A program made the position numbers and the translations under genes. From positions 71,465 to 135,464 of the forward strand of contig CAJKRY010000002.1 of NCBI GenBank assembly GCA_905202485.1: 64,000 nt of DNA, in the 5' to 3' direction. Positions 44,565 to 53,094 of this stretch are shown here, in pieces. The notes beneath the pieces are model-generated. The model had not been told where the DNA came from, made no database searches, and was given only the letters and a program-made list of their open reading frames with translations. The number at the start of each line of letters is the position of its first letter. Positions within the stretch are counted from its first letter, which is position 1. The stretch is from an uncultured Methanomassiliicoccus sp. Lineage in GTDB: Archaea > Thermoplasmatota > Thermoplasmata > Methanomassiliicoccales > Methanomassiliicoccaceae.

Positions 44565-44921
44565 TTAGTCAAAATCCAAATGGCTGTTGCTTTTGAATCT
44601 TACCACCTGAATGTTTTTCTCTCTCAGTTTTTTAATAAGATACGCATCGTTTGTAATGACGTATGCATTCAGGCGCAGTGCAAGCTCGATGACTGCGTAG
44701 TCTCCTGCTTCCTCAGTCTTTTCTACATTATAATTAGAAGCCAGCTTAAGCGCTGCTGCAGCAAATTTATTCTTTGATTTTTTCAGCTCTCCCAGGATCG
44801 GGAGCGGCACATATACTTCGCAGTTTCCTAAAAGAGACTTGATCTGCGAATCTAAATTAATCGAACGTTCAAAAGGAAGAAGAAGAGCGTTGGTGTCCAA
44901 CACTACTTTCTGCATAGCCAT
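44565..44921 (-). CDS. PIN-domain nuclease-like protein (Fcf1/VapC9 type)
   Basis: 118 residues with acidic PIN residues in VVLDTNALLLPFE, PILGELKKSK, EEAGDYAVIELA and VITNDAYLIKKL. It is one base after the aIF2-gamma stop, the usual archaeal arrangement, so a housekeeping role in ribosomal RNA processing is likelier than a toxin role; there is no antitoxin beside it. Confidence 0.85.
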   Translation of the reverse strand: MAMQKVVLDTNALLLPFERSINLDSQIKSLLGNCEVYVPLPILGELKKSKNKFAAAALKLASNYNVEKTEEAGDYAVIELALRLNAYVITNDAYLIKKLREKNIQVVRFKSNSHLDFD

Positions 44922-44922
44922 C

Positions 44923-46149
44923 TCATTGAATTATACCGTATCCGATCAGGCGCCATTTACCTGAGATACGTCTGGAGATAGCTACACGCTGGTCTTTCTG
45001 TGCACACACCGGGATCTTAAGAGTCACTTCTGACTCGTCTCCGCGCGCACTGGTGACAACTCCTACAGTAGTAGCTGTACCGATACTGAGCATAAGCGGT
45101 TCGTTTGTTTTGATGTTTTCAACAACCAAATCATCTGCAGTACCGACTACCCTTTCAAGAAGGTGGGTTGTCATGGTGAACTTATGCAGCACTGGAGGCA
45201 GCGTCCCCGGTTTACCAACTACTCTGCCGGTAAGTCCGTCAGATTTCGTCAGGGAAGGGTCCAACTTTGTTCCGATGGCAATAAGGCCGCCCTGAGTTGC
45301 AGTTTCCACTTCAGAATTTCCAGTATGGAGGGTCTCAACAGTTGTTGTAATACTCTCCCACACAGTCTTTCCTCCGCCCTGTTCCACTTTTCTGCCTGGG
45401 GCTATTTCAATGTCATCACCTATTGACAGGCTTCCCTGAATCAATGAGCCTCCGATGACACCGCCCTTCAAAGTTTCCGGCGGGGAACCTGGAGTGTTAA
45501 TATCAAAAGACCTGGCCACGTACATCAACGGAGGTTTCTCCATATCCATAGGAGGCGTTGGAATATAGGTTTCGATGGTTTCTATGAGCTTGTCAATGTT
45601 GACATCGTGGTGTGCAGATACAGGAATTATCGGCGCGCCTTCAGCGATGGTGCCCTTTACAAAATTCTTGATCTCCATATAGTTCTCTAAAGCTTCTTCC
45701 TTAGTCACTATATCGATCTTGTTCTGTACGATAATAATCTTATCAACACCGATGATTGACAAAGCCATCAAATGTTCTTTTGTCTGAGGCTGCGGGCAGT
45801 GCTCATTCGCTGCAACCAGCAAAAGGGCTCCCTGCATCATAGCCGCACCGGATAACATAGTGGCCATAAGAGTCTCGTGGCCCGGTGCATCGACTAATGA
45901 AATAGATCTTAAAAATTTGGCTTTTCCTCCGCATCCAGAGCATTTCTCGGATGCAGAATACTTGCCACATTCTTCACAATAATAGAAGTCTGCGTCAGCA
46001 TACCCTAAACGTATAGAAATCCCACGCTTAATCTCTTCAGAGTGGCGGTCTGTCCACTGCCCGCTGAGAGCTTTTGTTAACGTGGTCTTACCATGGTCTA
46101 CGTGACCAATCATCCCGATGTTGATTTCAGGATGATGAGGGTTCTTCAT
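44923..46149 (-). CDS. Translation initiation factor aIF2, gamma subunit
   Basis: GTPase that delivers initiator Met-tRNA. G1 GHVDHGKTT, zinc ribbon CEECGKYSASEKCSGCGG, G3 DAPGHET, G4 QNKID, plus domains II and III. The start overlaps the S6e stop as ATGA. The S6e - aIF2-gamma - PIN order is common in archaea. Confidence 0.97.
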   Translation of the reverse strand: MKNPHHPEINIGMIGHVDHGKTTLTKALSGQWTDRHSEEIKRGISIRLGYADADFYYCEECGKYSASEKCSGCGGKAKFLRSISLVDAPGHETLMATMLSGAAMMQGALLLVAANEHCPQPQTKEHLMALSIIGVDKIIIVQNKIDIVTKEEALENYMEIKNFVKGTIAEGAPIIPVSAHHDVNIDKLIETIETYIPTPPMDMEKPPLMYVARSFDINTPGSPPETLKGGVIGGSLIQGSLSIGDDIEIAPGRKVEQGGGKTVWESITTTVETLHTGNSEVETATQGGLIAIGTKLDPSLTKSDGLTGRVVGKPGTLPPVLHKFTMTTHLLERVVGTADDLVVENIKTNEPLMLSIGTATTVGVVTSARGDESEVTLKIPVCAQKDQRVAISRRISGKWRLIGYGIIQ

Positions 46150-46541
46150 TGCTTCTCCTCTTTCTGACTCAGCAGCTCTTCGACAGGTTTGGAGCCAATT
46201 CCACTGATGATCATGTTGATCTGGATAGTGTCTGGTGAAATTGTATTTCCCCTTACCATTTTACGGCGCCTCATCCCCTTATCGGGGGCATTGAAACCGT
46301 TACTGTCGGAGAGGAGGATTGCCTTTCTCTTTCCGCCTGGAAGATCGCTTCTCATGGGTATTCCGTCTTTGTCACTTCCTCCGGAAATTGTCAATTTGTA
46401 TCCTGGAAGACTAACGAAGATCCCATCTACAACATCTCCAATTTTCTTACCGATTAGAGAGTTTGCATGATGACCAGAGACATCCATCTGATAGGACTTT
46501 CCGGTCTTTACATCGTTAATGACAGCTTTAAACTCAACCAT
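46146..46541 (-). CDS. rps6e: 30S ribosomal protein S6e
   Basis: 131 residues. EFKAVINDVKTGKSYQMDV opens the protein, and GGSDKDGIPMRSDLPGGKRK followed by GMRRRKMVRGNTIS carries the S6e signature. Archaeal short form. First gene of the operon with aIF2-gamma and the PIN protein. Confidence 0.96.
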   Translation of the reverse strand: MVEFKAVINDVKTGKSYQMDVSGHHANSLIGKKIGDVVDGIFVSLPGYKLTISGGSDKDGIPMRSDLPGGKRKAILLSDSNGFNAPDKGMRRRKMVRGNTISPDTIQINMIISGIGSKPVEELLSQKEEKQ

Positions 46542-46666
46542 CTAAACACCTTATGAATGGAGGACTTAATGACAACAGAGATATAAAGCTTATTACAGTG
46601 GAAACTTCAAAACAATGCCTGCTGTCAGCGAGACAGGAGAGAAAAGATTTACAAGCTTAAGGATAT

Positions 46667-47488
46667 GTGGTTGCAGATTGGATGCCTTTGAATCAAGAGC
46701 CGTTTACATTCGAAGATCTCACCGAAATTTGCCGGCGGGAACAGAAGTCGAAATACCCTGTAGAGGTACGTCCAGACTTTTATCTGGCCGTCAGAGAATG
46801 CAGGGACAGGCTCAAAAAGGAGATTGAGAGAGAGTTTTCCATAGACCAGTACTCTCTGAAAGCAAAACTGGCATCCAACCAGCTGATTAAGTTTCAGGAG
46901 AAGTCACAGCAGGTCTTTGAATTCAGATTTGCTAAGATCCAGTCAATGGGCCTGAGAGCAGCTCTGGGAAACAGAGTCGACCTGAGAAAGCTCACTCCTG
47001 AAGAGCTTGAGTTTTTCAATTTAATAGTAGAAATCATAAGCAGCAAAAAATCAATGCTGATCGGCGGGGAATTTACTTCAACAAGGACTATTGACAACTA
47101 TGTTGCTCCGGTGAAAAAAGAACCTCCTGTTCAGGAAGTTCCTAAACCTGAAGTGATTCCTGAGCCGGAGGTTATTCCTGACGAGGAGGAAGTTCTTCCG
47201 CCTGAAGAAGAACCGTTTATTGAAGAAGCGGAGCCTGAAGAGTTTGTACCTGAAGAAGTGGATTCAAATTCGGACGGACCCACCATAGAAAGTGCTGAAG
47301 AGGAAGTTTCTGAAGAACTGCCTCAGTCTGATCGTGTTCTGGTGAGAATCTTAGCAGACATTCCTGAAATTGCAGGCAGCGACCGCAATTTCAGACTGAA
47401 AAAAGAAGATATTGTAACTCTCCCGCTGCCTATAGCCAAGATACTGATAAAGCAGAATGCAGCCAAGCAGATTGATATCAGGTTATAA
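46667..47488 (+). CDS. GINS complex subunit (Gins15/51 type)
   Basis: DNA replication factor of the CMG-like helicase. An N-terminal helical A domain (about residues 10-135: LTEICRREQKSKYPVEV, FRFAKIQSMGL, LTPEELEFFNLIVEII) is joined by a Pro/Glu-rich acidic linker to a C-terminal beta B domain (VLVRILADIPEIAGSD, LKKEDIVTLPLPIAKILI). A-then-B order marks the 51 type. Start may be GTG 46667 or ATG 46682. The 3' end overlaps the convergent hydrolase by six bases. Confidence 0.85.
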   Translation: MVADWMPLNQEPFTFEDLTEICRREQKSKYPVEVRPDFYLAVRECRDRLKKEIEREFSIDQYSLKAKLASNQLIKFQEKSQQVFEFRFAKIQSMGLRAALGNRVDLRKLTPEELEFFNLIVEIISSKKSMLIGGEFTSTRTIDNYVAPVKKEPPVQEVPKPEVIPEPEVIPDEEEVLPPEEEPFIEEAEPEEFVPEEVDSNSDGPTIESAEEEVSEELPQSDRVLVRILADIPEIAGSDRNFRLKKEDIVTLPLPIAKILIKQNAAKQIDIRL

Positions 47489-48256
47489 TGTAATTGTTCT
47501 GGTGTCACCCGGCATACGCAGGCAGTCCACTTTGTCATCGCGGCAGCCTAATAAGCTGGAGACTGTGTGGATTGCCAGGTCGGGAATGTTATTGTTTTTG
47601 CTCAAGTGAGCAAGAAATACCTTTTTGTCTCCATAACCGGAAGCCCAGAGAGCATGAGCACAGTCAATGTTTGAAAGGTGTCCTCTGTCAGACCTTATGA
47701 GCCTCTTCAGCATTATCGGGTAGGGACCGTTGTCCAGCATCCTCAAGTCATGATTCGCTTCGATAACTGCAAAGTCTGATTCTCCTAGTGCATCAAACAC
47801 ATCATTGTTTACTTTTCCCAGATCTGTTGCCAGCAGGAATTTGTTTTTTTCAGTAGAGATGAAAAATGCATTGGGGTCGACGGCATGATGCGTAATTGGA
47901 AGCGGCTTTATTTTCAGATGACCGATACTGAATTCCTCAAGCGTGTTGAAAAGAATCTTGTTTTCCACTTCTCCGATTTCTGAAGCAGCCAGTGTTGAAG
48001 GGTTGCAGCATATCGGAATATTGTATCTTCTGGAAAGCACGCCGGCGCCGCGGACGTGATCCACGTGTTCATGGGTCAGCAGAAGAGCATTGATTTGTTT
48101 CGGGTCAATTCCGGCAGATTTTATCAGACCTGTCAACTGTTTCCCAGATAAGCCTGCATCAATCAGAATGGTAATGTCTTCTGAACATACTGCCGTGCAG
48201 TTTCCATCACTGCCGCTAGCCAAAACATGCACTTCAAAACTCACGCCTAACCTCAT
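47483..48256 (-). CDS. Metallo-beta-lactamase-fold hydrolase (YycJ-like)
   Basis: 257 residues with VLASGSDGNCTAV, ILIDAGLSGKQL, zinc motif LLTHEHVDHVRGAG, PITHHAVDP, LLATDLGKV and VIEANHDLRML, then a late HLSNIDCAHAL with HLSKNNN. Resembles YycJ/WalJ single-domain proteins with nuclease or hydrolase activity. The start at 48256 trims a 20-residue unlikely extension. Confidence 0.85.
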   Translation of the reverse strand: MRLGVSFEVHVLASGSDGNCTAVCSEDITILIDAGLSGKQLTGLIKSAGIDPKQINALLLTHEHVDHVRGAGVLSRRYNIPICCNPSTLAASEIGEVENKILFNTLEEFSIGHLKIKPLPITHHAVDPNAFFISTEKNKFLLATDLGKVNNDVFDALGESDFAVIEANHDLRMLDNGPYPIMLKRLIRSDRGHLSNIDCAHALWASGYGDKKVFLAHLSKNNNIPDLAIHTVSSLLGCRDDKVDCLRMPGDTRTITL

Positions 48257-48398
48257 GCCTTCAGAGTGACATTTATAGAAAAAACTAACGGTCATTATAT
48301 TCAATTGGTTAATCAATAAAAATGATATAATTAGCTAAAAATCTGCTGTCTTGTTCGAAAGACTTATGTAGACCTACCTTATTCGCCACTCTTACACG

Positions 48399-48472
48399 GG
48401 GCTCGTAGCTCAGCTAGGTAGAGCAATCGGCTCTTAACCGATGGGCCGAGGGTTCGAATCCCTCCGAGCCCG
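48399..48472 (+). tRNA. tRNA-Lys(CTT)
   Basis: Acceptor GGGCTCG/CGAGCCC with discriminator G, D-arm GCTC/GAGC, anticodon arm ATCGG-CTCTTAA-CCGAT giving anticodon CTT, T-arm GAGGG-TTCGAAT-CCCTC. No intron, no encoded CCA. A T-run (CTTTTTTT, 48478-48485) follows as probable terminator. Confidence 0.97.
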
Positions 48473-48913
48473 CCTCGCTTTTTTTATATCTGGCTTGACG
48501 GCGAAATAGAAAATTTTATAAGTGACTTTGAAAAACTAAATTTTTCCCAGTCTGATGATTTACAGCATAGCGAGGGCTCTCAATGATCTTTTGCTTCTAT
48601 TTTTTATACCTCGTGCATCAGATAAGGTTGAGTCTCATTAAGAAATACTTGAAGAAAAGGAGATGTACTTTATTCCACATCGATGCGATCCATATGCTTG
48701 CACAATTTTCAACTCTTTCAAATACCGCCTCTGTAGAAAAGAACGTATTGATTTGGCCATTTTGCTTTAAGATAATTTAGAGAGTGAGTCATTCAAGCAG
48801 CATATATCATTTTACAGCATTTGAATAAAACAAGAAGAGATGTAAAATATGAATGATTTTTTCAGAAAAGATGAAAGAAAGAGTAAAGCTGTTGTCTTAA
48901 TTCAACTTCAATT
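48473..48913. other. Gene-poor stretch after tRNA-Lys
   Basis: AT-rich sequence with the tRNA terminator T-run at its left end. A 65-codon frame at 48583-48780 is open but has aromatic-rich, low-quality composition and no start signal; I do not call it. It marks the beginning of a compositionally different segment that continues to about 50.7 kb. Confidence 0.5.
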
Positions 48914-49093
48914 TCATTCTTTTAATTTCTCTTTCAACTCTTCACATCTTTCCATTTCGTCAGCATACCTTCTCAATGTATAACAAATACAGTCATCTCT
49001 GCTGTCAAACCATCCACTTTCTATTAGCTTATCTAATCTCTGCAGTATAATGCTTGGAAGCTTTACTTTGATCTCTTCTTGTTTTACAGTCAT
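48914..49093 (-). CDS. Small ribbon-helix-helix protein
   Basis: 59 residues (MTVKQEEIKVKLPSIILQRL, then DKLIESGWFDSRDDCICYTLRRYADE). The pattern is a beta strand (EIKVKLP) followed by two helices with the SRDD turn, typical of CopG/MetJ-like DNA-binding dimers. Divergent from another such gene at 49191. No toxin partner is adjacent. First of four RHH genes within 1.7 kb. Confidence 0.72.
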   Translation of the reverse strand: MTVKQEEIKVKLPSIILQRLDKLIESGWFDSRDDCICYTLRRYADEMERCEELKEKLKE

Positions 49094-49190
49094 AATCTAT
49101 TATTTGTATCATACCAGTTATAAGTTCCGTATAGATATCTAAACTAATGTAAATATAAGCATATATTTAGTTATAAGATGTCCAAACATA

Positions 49191-49406
49191 ATGCAGTATA
49201 TGCCTCGTAGCGTTCCATCTAAGACACCTTTGAAGGTTCTAATACAAACAGACCTCGTTAATGAAATGGATGAGATAATCAAGGAAGAAGCATTCAATGG
49301 AAGAACTGATCTGATAATCTATCTAGTTAGAGAATATGTAGAAAAACACAAGCATCAAAAATGCATATCTCAAGAGTATCAGGTTTATTGTAAAAAGCAG
49401 AAATAA
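49191..49406 (+). CDS. Small ribbon-helix-helix protein
   Basis: 71 residues (or 68 from ATG 49200): strand PLKVLIQTD, helix LVNEMDEIIKEEAF, turn NGRTDLI, helix IYLVREYVEKH, then a basic tail with Cys. TATA-like CATATATTTAG at about 49160 puts the message start near the ATG. The tail resembles that of the RHH protein at 50144 (YKCIRDE against QKCISQE), so the two are paralogues. Confidence 0.7.
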   Translation: MQYMPRSVPSKTPLKVLIQTDLVNEMDEIIKEEAFNGRTDLIIYLVREYVEKHKHQKCISQEYQVYCKKQK

Positions 49407-49418
49407 ATTCAGATCGCA

Positions 49419-49577
49419 TTATATTGTGAATTTTCTACGAAGATGATCGTCAGATCGACAGTCATCTTTTTGAAGAGCTTTCTGCATCTCGGTGAAAGAT
49501 GAGTCGTTGGATATCTCCTTTAATTCATCAATAAGCTTTTGACGAGACTCTTCTAATTCTTTGTATGCATCTATGAT
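49419..49577 (-). pseudogene. Short coding-like frame without a normal start codon
   Basis: About 52 codons with protein-like content (IDAYKELEESRQKLIDELKE, then SFTEMQKALQKDDCRSDDH) ending in TAA. AAAGGAG, a good ribosome-binding site, lies at 49583-49589 on the minus strand, but the next in-frame codons are ATC and ATA; no ATG, GTG or TTG precedes the body. Either a decayed small gene or one using a non-standard start. Confidence 0.35.
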
Positions 49578-50143
49578 TCTGACTCCTTTTAGATTAACTG
49601 ATTAACAGCACTCTGCCATATAATCAGAAACCATATCACATGAAACACTTTACCCGCAATTAAGGTATTTATTAATTAAGTAGACTTCACTTAATATTAT
49701 CTGGATAGATTTGCACAGAACACAACAATGAGAAAGTTCACAATATTTGATATAGCGCTGCATTCGGTACAGCAATTTTTCTTAGAAAGTATTGATAAAA
49801 ATCTGATAGGTGAAATGATTTTAATGAGTGCATCTGCTGAATACGATTGAAAGAAATTTGCAAGGCATCAGTACATGAATATGTGAAGAAATGGCATGCG
49901 TTTATTGATGAGTGTTTTTTAAGTGAAGGTGGATTGACATCGTTCGATAAATATTACCAGTTGCCATTTCTTCATGCCTTTAATATCATCTATAACTTAC
50001 TGTCTTCGTTACTCCAGAGTTCCATAGGTGGTATACTGCGTATTATTATACAGCAGCCAGGTATTTACATGCCGGAAAAACAGCAGTTTGAGTGAAGATG
50101 AGATGTCCGGCAACCTCTTATCTGCACTCGGGCTTAGTTATGC
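49578..50143. other. Gene-poor AT-rich stretch
   Basis: No convincing gene. A plus-strand frame at 49847-50095 (82 codons from TTG) has hydrophobic, irregular content and no supporting signal. The region lies within the cluster of ribbon-helix-helix genes and may be decayed accessory DNA. Confidence 0.45.
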
Positions 50144-50356
50144 CTATTGTTTTTGTTTTTTAGAGTTTAAAAGAACCATCTCATCACGTATGCATTTGTA
50201 ATGGTCCTGATCTGCAAAGTAGTACCTCATGCAGTAATTGGCAAAATCTCCTCGCCCGTTAAAACCCTCACTGGTTACTTCTTTGTCGATCTTGTCCAAA
50301 AATTCTTTGGAAACGCTTGACTTGACCGGATACTTTTTTGATACGTGGCGTGTCAT
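50144..50356 (-). CDS. Small ribbon-helix-helix protein with palindromic operator
   Basis: 70 residues: strand PVKSSVS, helix KEFLDKIDKEVTSEGF, NGRGDFANYCMRYYF helix and a basic tail. The TATA-like ATATATTTTTAAA lies 24-28 bases before the ATG, and a perfect palindrome (50394-50409) sits just upstream of it, suggesting self-regulation. The stop codon is TAG, followed one codon later by TAA, so even UAG read-through would add only two residues. Confidence 0.72.
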   Translation of the reverse strand: MTRHVSKKYPVKSSVSKEFLDKIDKEVTSEGFNGRGDFANYCMRYYFADQDHYKCIRDEMVLLNSKKQKQ

Positions 50357-50393
50357 AAACGTATGAATAAAACTTTAAAAATATATTGAATGA

Positions 50394-50409
50394 GTTACTT
50401 GTAAGTAAC
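50394..50409. promoter_or_regulatory. Palindromic putative operator
   Basis: GTTACTT-GT-AAGTAAC, seven-base perfect arms, placed directly upstream of the TATA-like box of the RHH gene ending at 50144 and between two RHH genes. Size and position fit an RHH dimer-of-dimers site. Confidence 0.55.
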
Positions 50410-50427
50410 CTGCGTGGTATTTTATAT

Positions 50428-50589
50428 TTAAACTGTTGGCGCAGAAATTTTATTCACATTATCAAAATAATAACGGATGATAAAGATCGCTGCCTCTTCT
50501 CTTGAATCGTAACCGTTTACCTTTACTTCTTCATCAAGTTTAGAAATCAGCTGGTCTGGAAGATCCAAGACGATTTTGGTTTTGTTCAT
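50428..50589 (-). CDS. Small ribbon-helix-helix protein
   Basis: 53 residues from ATG 50589 (MNKTKIVLDLPDQLISKLDE): strand KIVLDLP, helix QLISKLDEEVKV, NGYDSREEAAIFIIRYYFDN helix. A longer frame to 50637 has unlikely N-terminal content. The SREEA turn and preceding NGYD match the pattern in the neighbouring RHH genes. No toxin gene adjacent. Confidence 0.7.
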   Translation of the reverse strand: MNKTKIVLDLPDQLISKLDEEVKVNGYDSREEAAIFIIRYYFDNVNKISAPTV

Positions 50590-50715
50590 AGTAGCATCAT
50601 GGCAGCTCGCTGTTAAAATCCCTATCGGAACCTGCATGGCAGCCAGCGGTTCGATGTGTACTCTGAACGACGGTAGAAAGATATTTGATCTTCAGGAATG
50701 ATTAGCGTCCTGCTT

Positions 50716-51474
50716 ATGAATTATTTATATTTTACAGGAACAGCTGGCAGCGGAAAAAGCTCGCTGGTACATGCATACCAGGAATGGCTGGACAACATAG
50801 GTCTGGAATCAATTATAGTCAATTTGGATCCTGGTGCTGATTATCTGCCGTATGATGCCGACGTTGACATTAGAGACTGGGTAAACCTCAGCGAGGTAAT
50901 GGAAGATTATTCTCTGGGTCCCAATGGGGCTCAGATTGCCGCCGCAGACCTGATGGCTGTCAACATCAAAGAGTGGGGTCCGACGGTCAAAGAAATGGGG
51001 GCAAAGTTTGCTTTGGTTGATACCCCAGGCCAGATGGAGCTGTTTGCCTTCAGGCAGTCGTCTACAGCCATCATTGAAGAGCTGGGCCGGGAGTCGGGAT
51101 TTTTACTGTTCCTTTCAGATCCGATGCTGGCTAAAAGCCCCAACGGTTTTGTATCAGATATGATGCTCTGCGCCATCACCCAGTTCAGGTTCTCGATTCC
51201 CATTCTAAACATACTTTCAAAGTCGGATATTCTCAGCGATGATATTCTGACAGAAATGGAGACTTGGGCTAAGGACCCGTATGCTCTTTACAATGCCCTC
51301 ACCGACGGCAACATCGACTCTCAGTCTGTGATGAATATTGAATTCCTCAAGGCCATGGAATCGATAGGCATGTACCGCGAGCTTACCCCGGTGTCGGCAG
51401 AAAACGGTACAGGCATGGAAGACATTTACAACGCCGTTCAGCAGTACTTTGAAGGCGGCGAAGACGCGGAATGA
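50716..51474 (+). CDS. GPN-loop GTPase
   Basis: About 252 residues. P-loop GTAGSGKSS, NLDPGADYL, the defining Gly-Pro-Asn loop in SLGPNGAQIAA, DTPGQMELF and SKSD for guanine. Archaeal members are homodimeric and related to eukaryotic Gpn factors for RNA polymerase assembly. ATG 50716 (MNYLYFTG) is the family-like start; ATG 50698 is also possible. Confidence 0.92.
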   Translation: MNYLYFTGTAGSGKSSLVHAYQEWLDNIGLESIIVNLDPGADYLPYDADVDIRDWVNLSEVMEDYSLGPNGAQIAAADLMAVNIKEWGPTVKEMGAKFALVDTPGQMELFAFRQSSTAIIEELGRESGFLLFLSDPMLAKSPNGFVSDMMLCAITQFRFSIPILNILSKSDILSDDILTEMETWAKDPYALYNALTDGNIDSQSVMNIEFLKAMESIGMYRELTPVSAENGTGMEDIYNAVQQYFEGGEDAE

Positions 51475-51589
51475 TTTTTTTATGTTGGATGCACATGCAT
51501 CCAACTCTTTTTAATTTCAGTTCTCAGGACCAGCTGAATCTATATATAATTTATAGCGAATGTTGCTGTAAATCTTTCAGAGGCTCTTT

Positions 51590-52249
51590 ATGAATGAGAA
51601 ATTCTCGATTGCTCTTAGGCGCATAGCTGTGATGGGCGGCATGACTGACTATGTTTCCATGTCCTCCAGGGAATTCGGAAAAGATCTGGGTATCAGCCAG
51701 CAGTCTGCTTCAAAGAGAATTTTGGAACTGCTTGAGGAAAATCTCATCGAAAGAGACCTTGGAGCAAGAAAACAGAGGATTAAGATTACACCTCTGGGGA
51801 TAGAAGCTTTAAGGCAGGAATACTCTGAATATCAGATGATTTTCGATTCTAAGAACAGCATCACAATCACTGGAACTCTGGTGACCGGCATGGGTGAAGG
51901 ACAGTACTATGTCAACCAGCCTGGGTACCGCAGCCAGTTTGAGGAAAAACTAGGCTATGTGCCTTTCGACGGCACCCTGAACTTAAAGATCGGGCAGAAA
52001 GACCTTCCCAAAATAGAAATAATGCGCAGAAGCAGAAGCGTTGTTGTCGAAGGCTTTCAGTATGAGGGCAGGACCTTCGGGGATGTGAGGTGTTATCCTG
52101 CAACAATCAGAAATCTTGAGTGTGCTGTCACCATACCTTCGCGTTCTCACTATACAGACACTCTGGAAATTTTATGCAAATATAATTTGAGACATACGCT
52201 GGGGATATCCGACGGAGATCAGGTGGATATCCACATCAGCGTAGAATGA
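51590..52249 (+). CDS. ribK: CTP-dependent riboflavin kinase with N-terminal HTH
   Basis: 219 residues. An N-terminal winged helix (SSREFGKDLGISQQSASKRI) joined to the archaeal DUF120 kinase domain: GTLVTGMGEGQYYV, LGYVPFDGTLNLKI and IPSRSHYTDTLEIL. Makes FMN using CTP. The fused HTH is common in euryarchaeal RibK and may provide self-regulation. Confidence 0.94.
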   Translation: MNEKFSIALRRIAVMGGMTDYVSMSSREFGKDLGISQQSASKRILELLEENLIERDLGARKQRIKITPLGIEALRQEYSEYQMIFDSKNSITITGTLVTGMGEGQYYVNQPGYRSQFEEKLGYVPFDGTLNLKIGQKDLPKIEIMRRSRSVVVEGFQYEGRTFGDVRCYPATIRNLECAVTIPSRSHYTDTLEILCKYNLRHTLGISDGDQVDIHISVE

Positions 52250-52252
52250 ATT

Positions 52253-53089
52253 TTAGAAAGATTTTTTTACACTGTCCAGCACAGACTGGAAGATGGCTCT
52301 GCCGTCTCCTGCTCCGTCTGGACATTCTTTTGATCTGGTCCAGTCAGGATGCTGGAATCTGAACATGGCTCTCTCGGGATGAGGCATCAGGCCGAGGACG
52401 TTTCCGCCTTCGTTGCAGATACCTGCGATCTGCGAGATAGAACCATTCGGACACCAGGGGTATGCAGCTTTGTCATCATTCGGATTCACATATCTGAAAA
52501 CGATCTGATCGTTCTCTTCCAGCTTCTCCAAATATTTGCTCTGCATATCCGAGGGGAACTTCAGATTGCCTTCTGCATGAGCGGAAGGAATCATCAGCAC
52601 TTTTCCCAGAGGGACCTGCGAAGTGAAGAGACACTTGCCTCTGTTGTCATGCCTGAGAAATGTCGGACGGCATTCGAATCTTGCTGAATCATTAGTGTAC
52701 AGAGCAGACTGGGGAAACTCACTCATTGTCTGCCCCATGGCCGGCAGAAGTCCCAGTTCGACTAATATCTGGAAACCATTGCAGATCCCCAGCACCGGTT
52801 TTCCGGTTTCTACGAACTTTTTAAGGTCCCCTGATAACGCAGACTTCATTCTTGCTGCGAAGATCGCTCCCGCCCTGACATAGTCTCCGGCGGAGAATCC
52901 TCCGGGAAATGCCAAGATGTGGTAGTCTTCCAGCCTGCGTCTCAGCGCCGGCGAGACGTCTGATGTGAGCTGTTTGAGGTGAATTGTTTCTGCAGATGCC
53001 CCCAGCATCCTGAAGGCCTCGTTCGTTTCATCCTCGCAGTTGGTGCCTTCTATTCTCAGTACGCAGACTTTGATGTCTTTTGTATCCAT
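52253..53089 (-). CDS. purQ: Phosphoribosylformylglycinamidine synthase, glutaminase subunit
   Basis: Class I glutamine amidotransferase supplying ammonia to PurL. FPGGFSAGDYVRAGA, catalytic Cys in VLGICNGFQ, His in LMPHPERAMF. At about 278 residues it is longer than most PurQ (around 225), with insertions around residues 150-215. The start MDTKDIKV at 53089 is chosen because an earlier ATG (53113) lies inside the end of purL. Order purS-purL-purQ. Confidence 0.93.
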   Translation of the reverse strand: MDTKDIKVCVLRIEGTNCEDETNEAFRMLGASAETIHLKQLTSDVSPALRRRLEDYHILAFPGGFSAGDYVRAGAIFAARMKSALSGDLKKFVETGKPVLGICNGFQILVELGLLPAMGQTMSEFPQSALYTNDSARFECRPTFLRHDNRGKCLFTSQVPLGKVLMIPSAHAEGNLKFPSDMQSKYLEKLEENDQIVFRYVNPNDDKAAYPWCPNGSISQIAGICNEGGNVLGLMPHPERAMFRFQHPDWTRSKECPDGAGDGRAIFQSVLDSVKKSF

Positions 53090-53094
53090 CTTAA

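Noticed and set aside
44565..44921. VapC toxin of a toxin-antitoxin pair
   Set aside because: No antitoxin adjacent; position after aIF2-gamma is the conserved housekeeping arrangement.
48583..48780. 65-codon plus-strand frame
   Set aside because: Aromatic-rich, patternless composition, no start signal, and no neighbour logic.
49847..50095. 82-codon plus-strand frame starting at TTG
   Set aside because: No ribosome-binding site or promoter and weak protein-like character; treated as non-coding.
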